Shown here one piece after another: positions 24,850-33,640 of a stretch of 64,000 bases of DNA (within the stretch, counting starts at the first letter, position 1; the number at the start of each line of letters is the position of its first letter). Origin of the DNA: RFSX01 sp965230215 (GTDB taxonomy: Bacteria; Bacteroidota; Bacteroidia; Chitinophagales; Saprospiraceae); contig CBDDKN010000004.1 in NCBI GenBank assembly GCA_965230215.1, positions 1-64,000 of the forward strand, given 5' to 3'. Made by a program: the position numbers and the translations under genes. The notes below the pieces were generated by a model. It was not told the origin of the DNA. It did not search any database and worked only from the letters and a program-made list of their open reading frames with translations.

Positions 24850-25866
24850 TCACCATTGTAGGACTACTTTTCCAATGGATTTTCGAGATTCAAGAAAATC
24901 ATGTGCTGTTGCAATGTCATCAGCTGGGTAGACGGCTGCTAATTCTGGTTTGATAATACCCTTGGCTGCAAGATCACAGACATTGCTTAAGACATCCTTG
25001 AATATTTCTGGTTTGTAGTCTGCAACTCTCAGCATATTAACTGCGATAAGCGACTGGCTTTTCATGAGGTATTGAATAGGGGAGAAGAAACCAAAACCCA
25101 GCGCAGCAGCTATAGCTTTTAATTTATTATTTCCCTTCAATTGTGATGCAGCACCAAAGCTGACAATGCTGCCACATGGCTGTAATAGCTTTAGCGACTT
25201 TTTGAATGTAGAGCCGCCGACACTGTCAAAAGCAAAGTCCAGGTTTGGTTTGCCAGTAATCTTGAGAATCTCTTTCTCAAAATCGGAGCTTCTGTAATTG
25301 ATATAATGATCAACTCCTATTGTGTTTAAGTATTCTTGCTTGGATGGACTTGCAGTACCGAAGATGGTACAATTCCGATACTTCGCCAGTTGGCAAATGA
25401 TGCTGCCCACGCCACCAGCTGCTGCGTGCACGAGTACCTTATCTCCTGTGCGCATGCTGACCATATATTCCGCCGCAAAATAAGCGGTACAGGCTTGGGT
25501 TGCCAAAGCTGTTGCCAGGTCTCCGGGCATATCGTCTGGAATAACTGAGACACCTTCTTGCATTGTGGTTACGTATTCGGCATAGCCACCAAAGCGGGAG
25601 AGTGCAGTGACCCTGTCACCAGGTTTGAAAGTACTGACATCAGAACCAACCGATACCACCGTACCAGCGACATCGTATCCCAATACGGCAGGATTTTTTG
25701 GCGCATCAGGATATAAGCCTCGTCTTGCTATAACATCAGCGAAGTTCAGGCCAGAGTATTCTACTTTGATACAGACTTCATTGGGTCCAGCTTGGGGTTC
25801 AGGCAGGTCTACTACTTTGAAGGCATTGGTAGCCTTTCCATATTTAACAAGTTGAATCGCTTTCAT
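24850..25866 (-). CDS. Zinc-independent quinone oxidoreductase / MDR-family reductase
   Basis: A 338-residue medium-chain dehydrogenase/reductase. The GroES-like N-terminal domain has SGLNFADVIARRGLYPDAPKNPAVLGYDVAG. The nucleotide-binding domain has the AAAGGVGSIICQLAK motif of NADPH quinone-reductase-like enzymes. The catalytic zinc ligands of alcohol dehydrogenases are absent. The closest pattern is the VAT-1-like group. It likely reduces quinones or enals with NADPH in the cytosol. It overlaps the upstream VOC gene by 4 bases (ATGA), so the two are translationally coupled. Confidence 0.85.
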   Translation of the reverse strand: MKAIQLVKYGKATNAFKVVDLPEPQAGPNEVCIKVEYSGLNFADVIARRGLYPDAPKNPAVLGYDVAGTVVSVGSDVSTFKPGDRVTALSRFGGYAEYVTTMQEGVSVIPDDMPGDLATALATQACTAYFAAEYMVSMRTGDKVLVHAAAGGVGSIICQLAKYRNCTIFGTASPSKQEYLNTIGVDHYINYRSSDFEKEILKITGKPNLDFAFDSVGGSTFKKSLKLLQPCGSIVSFGAASQLKGNNKLKAIAAALGFGFFSPIQYLMKSQSLIAVNMLRVADYKPEIFKDVLSNVCDLAAKGIIKPELAAVYPADDIATAHDFLESRKSIGKVVLQW

Positions 25867-26297
25867 TTTGCAAATAGGTTTTCCATGTTTTTAAATGCTT
25901 TAAACTCAAGTGCATTGCCACAGGGATCAAGAAAAAACATTGTTGCCTGTTCTCCTACTTCACCCTTGAATCTTATATATGGCTCTATGATGAACTGAAT
26001 ATTTTTTTCCTGCAGTCGTGCAGACAAGTCCTCCCAATCACTCCATGAAAGAACAACACCAAAGTGAGGGATTGGAACATCATGGCCATCTACAGGGTTT
26101 GAAGCCAATGCGGAGTCTTTATCTTTTTCTTTATAGTGAATGACCAACTGATGTCCATAGAAATTAAAATCCACCCATTTTGTATCCGAACGTCCCTCTT
26201 CGCATTGCATTACATCTCTGTAAAAGCTTCTGGCTTTATCCAGGTCATCAACTGGAATGGCCAAGTGAAAGGGCATCAATTTGCTGTCGTTGTTCAT
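25863..26297 (-). CDS. VOC superfamily (glyoxalase/bleomycin-resistance) protein
   Basis: A 144-residue protein with the two beta-alpha-beta-beta-beta modules of the VOC fold. It opens with FHLAIPVDDLDKARSFYRDVMQC and ends with FFLDPCGNALEFKAFK, the usual metal-binding Glu at the C-terminus. The middle includes HFGVVLSWSDWEDL. Enzyme activity (glyoxalase, dioxygenase or epimerase) cannot be assigned. It is coupled to the downstream MDR reductase by a 4-base overlap, suggesting joint detoxification of reactive carbonyls (inference). Confidence 0.8.
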   Translation of the reverse strand: MNNDSKLMPFHLAIPVDDLDKARSFYRDVMQCEEGRSDTKWVDFNFYGHQLVIHYKEKDKDSALASNPVDGHDVPIPHFGVVLSWSDWEDLSARLQEKNIQFIIEPYIRFKGEVGEQATMFFLDPCGNALEFKAFKNMENLFAK

Positions 26298-26299
26298 TA

Positions 26300-27742
26300 T
26301 CAGATCTTGATTATTCTTTTTGAATGTATGGTTTTTCCTGATGTCAACCTAAGTATATAGTTACCAGCTTTGATTGAGTTTAAGTCTAGTATTGTATTGT
26401 TATCATTGATCGCCAGTTGCAGTATACGTCTGCCGCTTAAGTCAAATAATTCAACATGATCAATATGTGATTCACTTCTGATATTTAAATATTCATTGCA
26501 GGGTATCGGTGCATATTGAATTACATCTGAATTGATCTCATATACGCTGCTCAGTGGGTCAAAGTCTATTTCAAACTTGAATAAACTGGAATTGCATTGT
26601 CCAGGCTGGCTCTTCACTATCCAATCAAAGAAATAACCAAATATGGTATTACCGAGATTGCTGTCTTCAATAGATAGCAAGTCAGCTATTTCATAGGGGT
26701 AATTCATACTGCCATTGACAAGTGACAGGCCAGGCCCACTGGTTCCAAAGTTGGACAGATTGAGGGATTCATTGGTTTGAATGTAATATTGGCCAGGATA
26801 GATCAAGAATCCGATCTCAATGAAGTTAATTCCCTCATTTAATTCATAGTCATTTTCAAATACAAGCAGACGGTTTTCGCTTTCATAAATTTGTATACGG
26901 CGGATTCCCGGGATTAAGGCTTTGACATTGAATCCTGAAATTGTGCATGTGTCGTAGACACTGAAGTCCTGTGTGACGGATGCTGTAGGAATTATGATTT
27001 CATCATCTGTTTCAGCCCTTTGGATCAGTTCTCCTCCAATATAACTTATTCCTGATATATTATTTGTTATTTCATAATAGATTGTGGTGTCTTGATCAAT
27101 TTGCTCAAGGGTAATTGCATTCCCTTCTTTTATCAGTGATTCAGCATTCTGATCTGAATACCAACGGACTTGATCAGCTTCCACGGTAAGATCTATATCC
27201 TGAATGGTATCAATAATTACCATTGTATCCTTGCCAGATGCATCTGGATCAAGACGATTTACCAACAAAGTATCAGAATAAATGGTATCGCAGTAGTTAC
27301 TGTTGTTTGCAAAAAGAATCTGAGAATCAGACAAGTCATATTCTGTACTCCTTGTGCCATCGGGCCAATTAACAAGTTGGCTATTTCTCGATGTTATTCT
27401 TATGACTTCTTCACTACAAAATTGAATTGTGTCAATGATGTTCAACTCAGGTTTTTCGGGTAAGGATAAGGAATCTATTCTGATGGATTGAGATGGCAAT
27501 TGGCAGTTTTCATCAATACTGAATTGTGCATAATAGAAGGAAGGCGATTCAACTATAATTGTGTCACTCATTTCTCCCGTTGACCAGATGACATCAGCTG
27601 GGAGTTCATGTGTAAGTTCAATCGATTGATTGATGCAATCAAGAATGCTATCGCTTGCTTTGATATCTGGTATTTCCTCCAGGCAGGTGTTTTCGATTAG
27701 CCAGCAGGTGCCTATCAGATGCAAGGTCCTCATACTTGTCAA
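26300..27742 (-). CDS. C-terminal part of a frameshifted FG-GAP/ASPIC surface protein, with T9SS sorting domain
   Basis: This 480-codon frame has no signal peptide and a poor start. Its first residues (TCWLIENTCLEEIPD) continue the ASPIC domain that is cut short in the overlapping upstream frame (27648-29144). Removing one base near 27693-27702 joins the two into a single ~947-residue protein. The main body is beta-sandwich sequence with Cys. The last ~75 residues (IQYAPIPCNEYLNIRS ... SKRIIKI) are a T9SS type A sorting domain. Treat it as one broken gene, or as a sequencing error, rather than an independent gene. Confidence 0.7.
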   Translation of the reverse strand: MTSMRTLHLIGTCWLIENTCLEEIPDIKASDSILDCINQSIELTHELPADVIWSTGEMSDTIIVESPSFYYAQFSIDENCQLPSQSIRIDSLSLPEKPELNIIDTIQFCSEEVIRITSRNSQLVNWPDGTRSTEYDLSDSQILFANNSNYCDTIYSDTLLVNRLDPDASGKDTMVIIDTIQDIDLTVEADQVRWYSDQNAESLIKEGNAITLEQIDQDTTIYYEITNNISGISYIGGELIQRAETDDEIIIPTASVTQDFSVYDTCTISGFNVKALIPGIRRIQIYESENRLLVFENDYELNEGINFIEIGFLIYPGQYYIQTNESLNLSNFGTSGPGLSLVNGSMNYPYEIADLLSIEDSNLGNTIFGYFFDWIVKSQPGQCNSSLFKFEIDFDPLSSVYEINSDVIQYAPIPCNEYLNIRSESHIDHVELFDLSGRRILQLAINDNNTILDLNSIKAGNYILRLTSGKTIHSKRIIKI

Positions 27743-29144
27743 TGGTGCCAGAAGGCCAGTAGATAATTAATGAATCTATGGAAGAATGGTCATTGATACC
27801 AAAATGAGAGTTTAAAGTATTGGTTATGCCATAACCTGTTCCCGATTGAACAATCCGAGTCTGTACACCCCAATCTCCGTATATCTCCAATCTTGAACCT
27901 ATCCCAGACGCGTTTGAATCTGTTCCTTTGAGACTGATGGTCAGGTAATGATTTTCATTTGTGAGATTGGTAAATAATTTGTCCTGTACAAATTCATTTG
28001 TACCCAAAGGGTTATATGAACAAATCACATCTAACCAACCATCGTTATTGGCATCACCAACTGCAAAACTGACAGCATCAACGAATCCAAAAGGATTTTC
28101 TAATTTCTGAAATATATTGTTGCCCTGGTTGACCAGCATGAAATCCTGGTCGCCTGTAATCAGGATATCAAGCAATCCATCATTATTGAAATCCTGCATG
28201 GTTGATTGGTAAGCATAGAAATTCAGTTCTTCTCCATTGGGTAGATATTGGATTTCCACAAAGGTGTCATTCTCAATGTTCTCAAATAGTTGAGAGCGGA
28301 AGTCATGGTTGGTAAGAAAAAGGTCCATATCTCCATCGTTATCAATGTCACCAAAGTTGCCAGTCCAGGACTGTGCACCTATGGCAATTCCAAACTCCTC
28401 AGCCCTTTCAACAAAGCTTCCATTTTCATTGATAAACAAGGCATTGATTCTGGTGGGATCGGTAAAATCAAATACATTTAATTTGCACTTAGCAATATGC
28501 AGATCCAGATCTCCGTCACCATCCACGTCTGTCCATTCACTGGCATAGTTGCCTGAATTATCAGAGGGTACAGCTGTCGTCATGTCTATGTAGTCACTGT
28601 CTTCTACTAATTGTCCAGTACCGTCATTTAAAAATATTTTGTTTAAACCTATATCATTACAGATAAATAAATCCAACCAACCGTCATTATTGATATCTAC
28701 AAAATTCGAAGCCTGAGAAAAGAATTCAAATTCATCGGTGCGCTCTTGAGTAAAATTCAATTCAGCGTCTTGGGTGTACCAGATTGAAGCACCATTAAAT
28801 GTGCCAGAAGTCACGATGTCATTAAAACCATTGTTGTCGATATCTGCTATGCCTATCGTCCAGACATCTCCAGTTATGTTGGAAAGTTTTTGGTTGTAGA
28901 ATTTTTCGCCATTATTGGAAGCGATATCGGCATATAATATATTGATTCCGTTTAAGCGTATGATGTCATCACGATAATCACCGTTGATATCTGCAAATGC
29001 TCTGGATAAAGGACCTCCAATTCCCTCATTATCGAGCAGCTGATTGGATTCTATAAATAGCAAAAGGTCTTGTGCAGAAACAGAGCAGGAGGAAACAAAT
29101 AAATAGAAAATACTGATAAGGCTTATAAATAAAGCACGGAGCAT
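27648..29144 (-). CDS. N-terminal part of a frameshifted FG-GAP (VCBS) repeat / ASPIC-UnbV surface protein
   Basis: A 498-codon frame with a lipoprotein-like or SPI signal (SSCSVSAQ). It carries about seven FG-GAP/VCBS calcium-binding repeats with the signature D-x-(D/N)-x-D-G (WTDVDGDGDLDLHIAKC, GDIDNDGDMDLFLTN, QDFNNDGLLDILITG, GDANNDGWLDVICSY). An ASPIC/UnbV domain follows (RIVQSGTGYGITNTLNSHFGI... IIYWPSG). The frame then loses homology at about ASDRHLLANRKHLPGG and stops. The expected continuation lies in the overlapping frame at 26300-27742. A secreted beta-propeller adhesin or matrix protein is likely when intact. Confidence 0.8.
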   Translation of the reverse strand: MLRALFISLISIFYLFVSSCSVSAQDLLLFIESNQLLDNEGIGGPLSRAFADINGDYRDDIIRLNGINILYADIASNNGEKFYNQKLSNITGDVWTIGIADIDNNGFNDIVTSGTFNGASIWYTQDAELNFTQERTDEFEFFSQASNFVDINNDGWLDLFICNDIGLNKIFLNDGTGQLVEDSDYIDMTTAVPSDNSGNYASEWTDVDGDGDLDLHIAKCKLNVFDFTDPTRINALFINENGSFVERAEEFGIAIGAQSWTGNFGDIDNDGDMDLFLTNHDFRSQLFENIENDTFVEIQYLPNGEELNFYAYQSTMQDFNNDGLLDILITGDQDFMLVNQGNNIFQKLENPFGFVDAVSFAVGDANNDGWLDVICSYNPLGTNEFVQDKLFTNLTNENHYLTISLKGTDSNASGIGSRLEIYGDWGVQTRIVQSGTGYGITNTLNSHFGINDHSSIDSLIIYWPSGTIDKYEDLASDRHLLANRKHLPGGNTRYQSKR

Positions 29145-29145
29145 A

Positions 29146-30036
29146 TCACCTCTTATTGATTATATCAGTGAAGTTAAGGATTTGTTCTTTGATATACCCG
29201 GCATTGAGCCATATTAATAGATGTCCCATTTCGGCAGGACGTTCCAGGTAAAGTATTCTGTTATCAATATTTTCTACACTGAAATATATATTTTCTTCAA
29301 AAGGAGCCAGACCGTCTTTAGCACCATGGATATGCAATACCGGATCACTGATTTTTTTCCAATCCTCTTTGATATCAAGCAGGGCCGCTGAATGATTCAT
29401 TTTCTCTGTAGATGCCACATCGACAAATTTGGGAAGAACCAATCTTCCCAGAAAACTGTCAGAGAGGAAACTGTAGAGATGCAGTGGTTCACTCTTAGGA
29501 TCATTCAATGGCGCTATCATGATAATACCATCTACAAGATCAGGGAAATCAGCAGCCAATTTTCCAGAAACAGGACCACCATAAGAATGTGAAACAACAA
29601 CAAGTTTTTTATAGGAGAAATTTCTAATCACCTCAGCTGCAGCACGAGCCTGCCGTTCGAGACTGTTTTCCGCATTTCCAAAATCTGAATCTCCATATCC
29701 GAGTCTGTCCATGGAAACCATTTTGAATCTTTGTCTCAGATCGTAGTCCGCCATGTACTCTTTGAAATTATCAAGGTTTCCTGGTGCACCATGAATGAAT
29801 AATAACATCTCAGCAGAATCGGATTGGTTGCCAGTCTGAACATACCTGATCCTGGTATTTTCAAATTGCACGTAGTCGATTTGGGCAGGCGTATTAAGAT
29901 CAGAAAAGTAGTCCATAATGGCAGACTCCTTACCTTCAAAGGCAAAGGCGAATACGTTAAGTGCAACCACAAATATGGTCAGCAGGATTAACACAAGAAT
30001 CGATAGCCATTTGAATATTTTCTTGAGACGTGCCAA
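29146..30036 (-). CDS. Alpha/beta hydrolase with N-terminal membrane anchor
   Basis: A 296-residue protein. A hydrophobic segment at residues 8-33 anchors it in the inner membrane with the enzyme domain outside. The catalytic triad is visible: nucleophile Ser151 in SHSYGG, an Asp in GAKDGLAP, and a His in EMGHLLIW. The oxyanion HGAPG motif lies at 82-86. The substrate is unknown; lipase, esterase and haloalkane dehalogenase relatives share this pattern. It is co-directional with the FG-GAP gene, one base from its start. The small 42-residue membrane gene lies upstream on the same strand. Confidence 0.83.
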   Translation of the reverse strand: MARLKKIFKWLSILVLILLTIFVVALNVFAFAFEGKESAIMDYFSDLNTPAQIDYVQFENTRIRYVQTGNQSDSAEMLLFIHGAPGNLDNFKEYMADYDLRQRFKMVSMDRLGYGDSDFGNAENSLERQARAAAEVIRNFSYKKLVVVSHSYGGPVSGKLAADFPDLVDGIIMIAPLNDPKSEPLHLYSFLSDSFLGRLVLPKFVDVASTEKMNHSAALLDIKEDWKKISDPVLHIHGAKDGLAPFEENIYFSVENIDNRILYLERPAEMGHLLIWLNAGYIKEQILNFTDIINKR

Positions 30037-30051
30037 ATTCAGCTTGTTTAT

Positions 30052-30073
30052 ATATTAAATAATTATTTAATAT
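30052..30073. repeat. Perfect 22-bp AT palindrome
   Basis: ATATTAAATAATTATTTAATAT reads the same on both strands. It sits between the hydrolase start (30036) and the stop of the small membrane gene (30093). Being pure A/T, it may be an operator or simply a promoter-region oddity. Confidence 0.45.
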
Positions 30074-30092
30074 GATTTGTGTTAAGCAACCA

Positions 30093-30221
30093 TTAATTGC
30101 AAGCTTTGAAGAGGCCAAAGAATATTGCCAACCATACCAATCCTTTGATAAAGAAGAACATAAATGCTCCTATCCCCATACGCTGCAGGAATAGTTTTAG
30201 TTTGGAGGGCTTTTTCTCCAT
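30093..30221 (-). CDS. Small (42-residue) conserved-type Bacteroidota membrane protein
   Basis: A short gene, ATG at 30221 to TAA at 30093, encoding a basic N-terminus (MEKKPSKLKLFLQRMG) and one hydrophobic helix (GAFMFFFIKGLVWLAIFFGLF) with the charged K in the middle. I recognise the shape KPSKxKLFLQR...FFxIKGxxWL as a widespread tiny Bacteroidota protein that databases leave unnamed. Function is unknown. It lies 57 bases upstream of the alpha/beta hydrolase on the same strand. Confidence 0.65.
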   Translation of the reverse strand: MEKKPSKLKLFLQRMGIGAFMFFFIKGLVWLAIFFGLFKACN

Positions 30222-30543
30222 GGTGTTATTTTTTTTATTCAACTCTTTCAGCTATAAAAAGGTTTGTCAATCCATTTGAATACACTATCAAAAGCATATT
30301 CAATTGCCTGCAATCAAATTATCTATATCCTAAGTATCGCTAAAAGTAAGCCCTTAGAAATTATCTGATGCTTATTTTTCTACAAATTCTATGAATTACT
30401 ATAGAATTGACTTACCATATTTATACAAAAGAATGTGGCTTAATACCTTCTTTTTTATCAGATTTGCAGCGGATACCCGGATAATCAGCGATATAGCTGA
30501 GCCAGAGTACAATTTCTTTGTTTAATAAGTCTAAAATATCATA
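30222..30543. other. Intergenic region between divergent genes
   Basis: About 320 AT-rich bases that should hold promoters for the small minus-strand gene and the M28 peptidase. One clear inverted repeat lies at 30385-30408 (AATTCTAT / ATAGAATT, 8-base loop) without a T-run. No gene is seen. Confidence 0.5.
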
Positions 30544-31794
30544 ATGGGTTTAATAAAGAGCTTAAAAATATCTAGTGCACTGATAATAATCTTCTTGGTG
30601 GCTTGCAACACAAGCAAGAGCGTCATAGATACCAGTTCATATGTGGAAAACATGAAAAGCGACGTACGCTATCTGGCCTCTGATGAGCTTGAAGGAAGAG
30701 AGACAGGAACAGAAGGCGAGCGAATTGCATCTGAATATATTGCTGGTCGATTTGAATCACTTGGGCTGGGTTCTGTTTTTGAAGACGGCTATTTTCAATA
30801 TTTCAAGAAAACGATCAAAAGCAATCCGCATGCTTTTGGACCAAGTCCGGGCGATCCTGTTATAATAGGAAGGAATGTTGGCGCTTTCAAGGATAATGGT
30901 TCAGAAAATACAATCATCATCGGTGCACATTATGACCATCTTGGTTACGGTAAGGAAGGGTCACTTCATACTGGAGGTCCGGCGATACACAATGGTGCTG
31001 ACGATAATGCTTCAGGTGTGGCCATGATGTTGGCTCTTGCTGAACATCTTTCAAAGCAAGATATGGAAAACAACCTCTTGTTTCTAGCATTTTCAGGAGA
31101 AGAGAAAGGATTGTGGGGGTCAAACTTCTTTGTAGACAATAGCCCACTGGATGTAGATGATATCAATTTTATGATCAATCTTGATATGGTGGGTAGGATG
31201 AATGAAGAAAAGAAAGTTGCTGTGTATGGAACAGGGACAAGTCCAATCTGGAATGATAAACTTAATAGTACAAAAGCTGATTTCAGCATGACCATGTCAG
31301 AATCAGGCGTAGGTCCTTCTGACCACACTTCTTTTTATTTGGAAGATATTCCAGTGTTGATGTTTTTCACAGGACAACATGAAGATTACCACAGACCCGG
31401 AGATGATTATGAAAAGATCAATTTCAAGGGGATGGAGAGCATCTTTGGTTTTATCGGAAACCTGATAGATGATGTTGATGACGAGGGAAAGATTGTGTTT
31501 ACCAAGACCAAGGATGAGAGTCAGGAAGTGCCAGATTTTAAAGTAACATTGGGTGTGATTCCAGATTATTTATTTGATGGCAAGGGCATGCGCATCGATG
31601 GCGTTAAAGATGGTAGACCTGCAGCAAATGCTGGTATTGAAAAAGGTGATATCGTCGTGAAGATGGGAGACCTAGAAATAGTGGATATGATGAGCTATAT
31701 GAAAGCGCTTGGGGCATTTACCCCTGGTCAAACGGTCAAGGTCACGGTGCGTCGTTCAGATGATCAGTTGATTGAAAAGGACGTTACTTTCTAA
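30544..31794 (+). CDS. M28-family metallopeptidase lipoprotein with PDZ domain
   Basis: A 416-residue exported lipoprotein (signal ending LVACNT). The M28 zinc peptidase domain has the five-ligand pattern: HYDHLGYG, NGADDNASG, FSGEEKG, NLDMVGR and SDHTSF. A C-terminal PDZ domain (about 330-415, GVIPDYLFDGKGMRIDGVKDGRPAANAGIEKGDIV) would guide substrates. M28 enzymes are aminopeptidases or carboxypeptidases that act on peptides in the periplasm. The methyltransferase gene overlaps its 3' end. Confidence 0.9.
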   Translation: MGLIKSLKISSALIIIFLVACNTSKSVIDTSSYVENMKSDVRYLASDELEGRETGTEGERIASEYIAGRFESLGLGSVFEDGYFQYFKKTIKSNPHAFGPSPGDPVIIGRNVGAFKDNGSENTIIIGAHYDHLGYGKEGSLHTGGPAIHNGADDNASGVAMMLALAEHLSKQDMENNLLFLAFSGEEKGLWGSNFFVDNSPLDVDDINFMINLDMVGRMNEEKKVAVYGTGTSPIWNDKLNSTKADFSMTMSESGVGPSDHTSFYLEDIPVLMFFTGQHEDYHRPGDDYEKINFKGMESIFGFIGNLIDDVDDEGKIVFTKTKDESQEVPDFKVTLGVIPDYLFDGKGMRIDGVKDGRPAANAGIEKGDIVVKMGDLEIVDMMSYMKALGAFTPGQTVKVTVRRSDDQLIEKDVTF

Positions 31795-32617
31795 AGATAT
31801 TATTGTGGAAGAGAAAAACGCATACATACTAGGTACGGATACCAAGGAGTTACATAGGCTTGGCTATCAACATCAGATTTGGTCATCGGAGGCCAGGAGA
31901 GCATGGGAGATAGCAGAATTCTGTTATGGGCAGGATATTCTGGAACTGGGTAGTGGTCCTGGATTTTGTAGTGTCGAACTTGGATATCTGGTAGGAGAAA
32001 CAGGCTCTGTTACAGCAGTGGATAAGTCACGGGCATATATCAACTATCTGGACAGATTAAAGGATTTGTATAGCTTGAATATCGATGCTGTTTGTTCTAC
32101 CTACGATGATCTGGAATTAGAGGATAACAGTTTTGATGGCGCATATTGTCGGTGGTCTTTGGCGTGGATCTCTAATCCAGCTGAGATCATTAATAAAGTT
32201 GCCAAATCTCTGAAGAGTGGGGCCGCTTTTGCAGCGCAAGAATATTTTGACTGGTCAACTTTTCAAACAGAACCTTCATATCCTGAACTTGATAAAGGGA
32301 TCAAAAACATCCTTCGCAGTTTTAAAGAGCAAGAAGGGGATATTGATGTAGGGAGAAGGCTGGCTTCAATGTTTTACGATGCAGGACTAGAAGTTATAAG
32401 TACAAGACCTCTTACCAAATATGCACAACCGGATGAGATGAATTGGTATTGGCCAAAAACCTTTTTGCATATCTATATGCCCAAGCTGGTTGGCATGGGA
32501 TACATGACAGAAGGGCAGGTTGAAGATGCTTTGGCTGCGTTTGAACAGCTTGAATATGAAACGGCAGCCAACCTCTTTTGTCCATCTATGATTGAGGTGG
32601 TTGCTGTTAAACCATAA
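31772..32617 (+). CDS. SAM-dependent class I methyltransferase
   Basis: A 281-residue enzyme. The SAM-binding motif I is ILELGSGPGFCSVELG, followed by an acidic loop VTAVDKS; the later FDGAYCRWSLAWI is motif IV. Start: the ATG at 31772 overlaps the M28 gene by 23 bases, while an in-frame GTG at 31805 would not, so either may be used. The substrate is unknown. The overlap implies co-transcription with the peptidase. Confidence 0.8.
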   Translation: MKRTLLSKDIIVEEKNAYILGTDTKELHRLGYQHQIWSSEARRAWEIAEFCYGQDILELGSGPGFCSVELGYLVGETGSVTAVDKSRAYINYLDRLKDLYSLNIDAVCSTYDDLELEDNSFDGAYCRWSLAWISNPAEIINKVAKSLKSGAAFAAQEYFDWSTFQTEPSYPELDKGIKNILRSFKEQEGDIDVGRRLASMFYDAGLEVISTRPLTKYAQPDEMNWYWPKTFLHIYMPKLVGMGYMTEGQVEDALAAFEQLEYETAANLFCPSMIEVVAVKP

Positions 32618-32625
32618 GTTGGTGC

Positions 32626-33537
32626 TTAGTCCAAACCCAGGTCTTTCCTCCTGAATTCATCGCTTACGCTGTTTTGTTGCCAATAACTTTCCTTGGCTTG
32701 CTTCACCAATCTGGCGCTGGTAATGCTGTTTTTATTAGAATATGTTTCAGTCCATTCCAGTATCGTATAGGGCATCTTGTTTTCAAAGATAATCCGGAGG
32801 CTCCTGCTTAATTCAGGTGTGTCAATTATTAGGACAGTAGCTGCTTTATAAGCCTCTCCAGTATATTCTTCCTTACGCGCTGAAGACTTGAACGATCCGG
32901 GATAAAGATGAAGAAACCTGGAAGTGATCTGAGACGGAATGAGATTAAATTCCCCATTAGGAAGCAAGTCAGGATTCATTTTCAGTTTTGTAAAAATCTC
33001 TTCTTCACTAATGGCATTTTTTATACGGGCTTCAGTGTCGACTTCATTTTCAAAATAAGAGTGTAACTGATAGTCATAGGCGTTTTGGCTGTAATTCAGT
33101 TGCGCATAACTTGTACCACACCATTCCTGCGATGATGCTGCAATTTTTAAAGTGCGCGGATGACGATCATGGTTAAAAGATGTAAAGGATGAAGAAAACA
33201 TGTGATAGGGATAGATGCCTGTTACAAAATCTCTCGTTTCAATTCTTTTGAGGACCCAGGTGCTGTTTTTACTTGAATAGGATTCATTTTTGACTTGTTT
33301 GTCAAGAAGAAAATCTTCAGCTACATAAATCTGAACTTGTGTGCCACTTCTGAGTTCTCCATATCGCTCCTGGCTCAGTTCATATACGTTGATCTCTGCT
33401 TTTCCATCTGCATAATAATCCTTCATCTGTTGTGATACCGTTAGATTTGAATTCTGTGCGACAGATGTACATGAGATAAGAAATGTCGTAATAATGAGGA
33501 GAAATACTCTGAACATAAGTTTTTGTTTTACTAACAA
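32626..33537 (-). CDS. Exported conserved protein of unknown function (Flavobacteria-type lipoprotein)
   Basis: A 303-residue protein with a lipoprotein signal (FLISCTSVAQ). It contains a run YADGKAEINVYELSQERYGELRSG, then KRIETRDFVTGIYPYHMFSS and SSQEWCGTSYAQLNY. I recognise this pattern from Bacteroidota proteins often labelled septum formation inhibitor Maf in databases; that label is probably wrong, as no Maf motifs are present. Likely a periplasmic beta-rich protein. It is convergent with the methyltransferase. Confidence 0.65.
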   Translation of the reverse strand: MLVKQKLMFRVFLLIITTFLISCTSVAQNSNLTVSQQMKDYYADGKAEINVYELSQERYGELRSGTQVQIYVAEDFLLDKQVKNESYSSKNSTWVLKRIETRDFVTGIYPYHMFSSSFTSFNHDRHPRTLKIAASSQEWCGTSYAQLNYSQNAYDYQLHSYFENEVDTEARIKNAISEEEIFTKLKMNPDLLPNGEFNLIPSQITSRFLHLYPGSFKSSARKEEYTGEAYKAATVLIIDTPELSRSLRIIFENKMPYTILEWTETYSNKNSITSARLVKQAKESYWQQNSVSDEFRRKDLGLD

Positions 33538-33640
33538 AAAAACAGATGACCTGTTTATGGAATTGGAGCATGATGGTTAAATAAAAAATGGGCAGAACTA
33601 TAAGTACATACCCATTTTCTATATTATAAAAAGACTGTCG

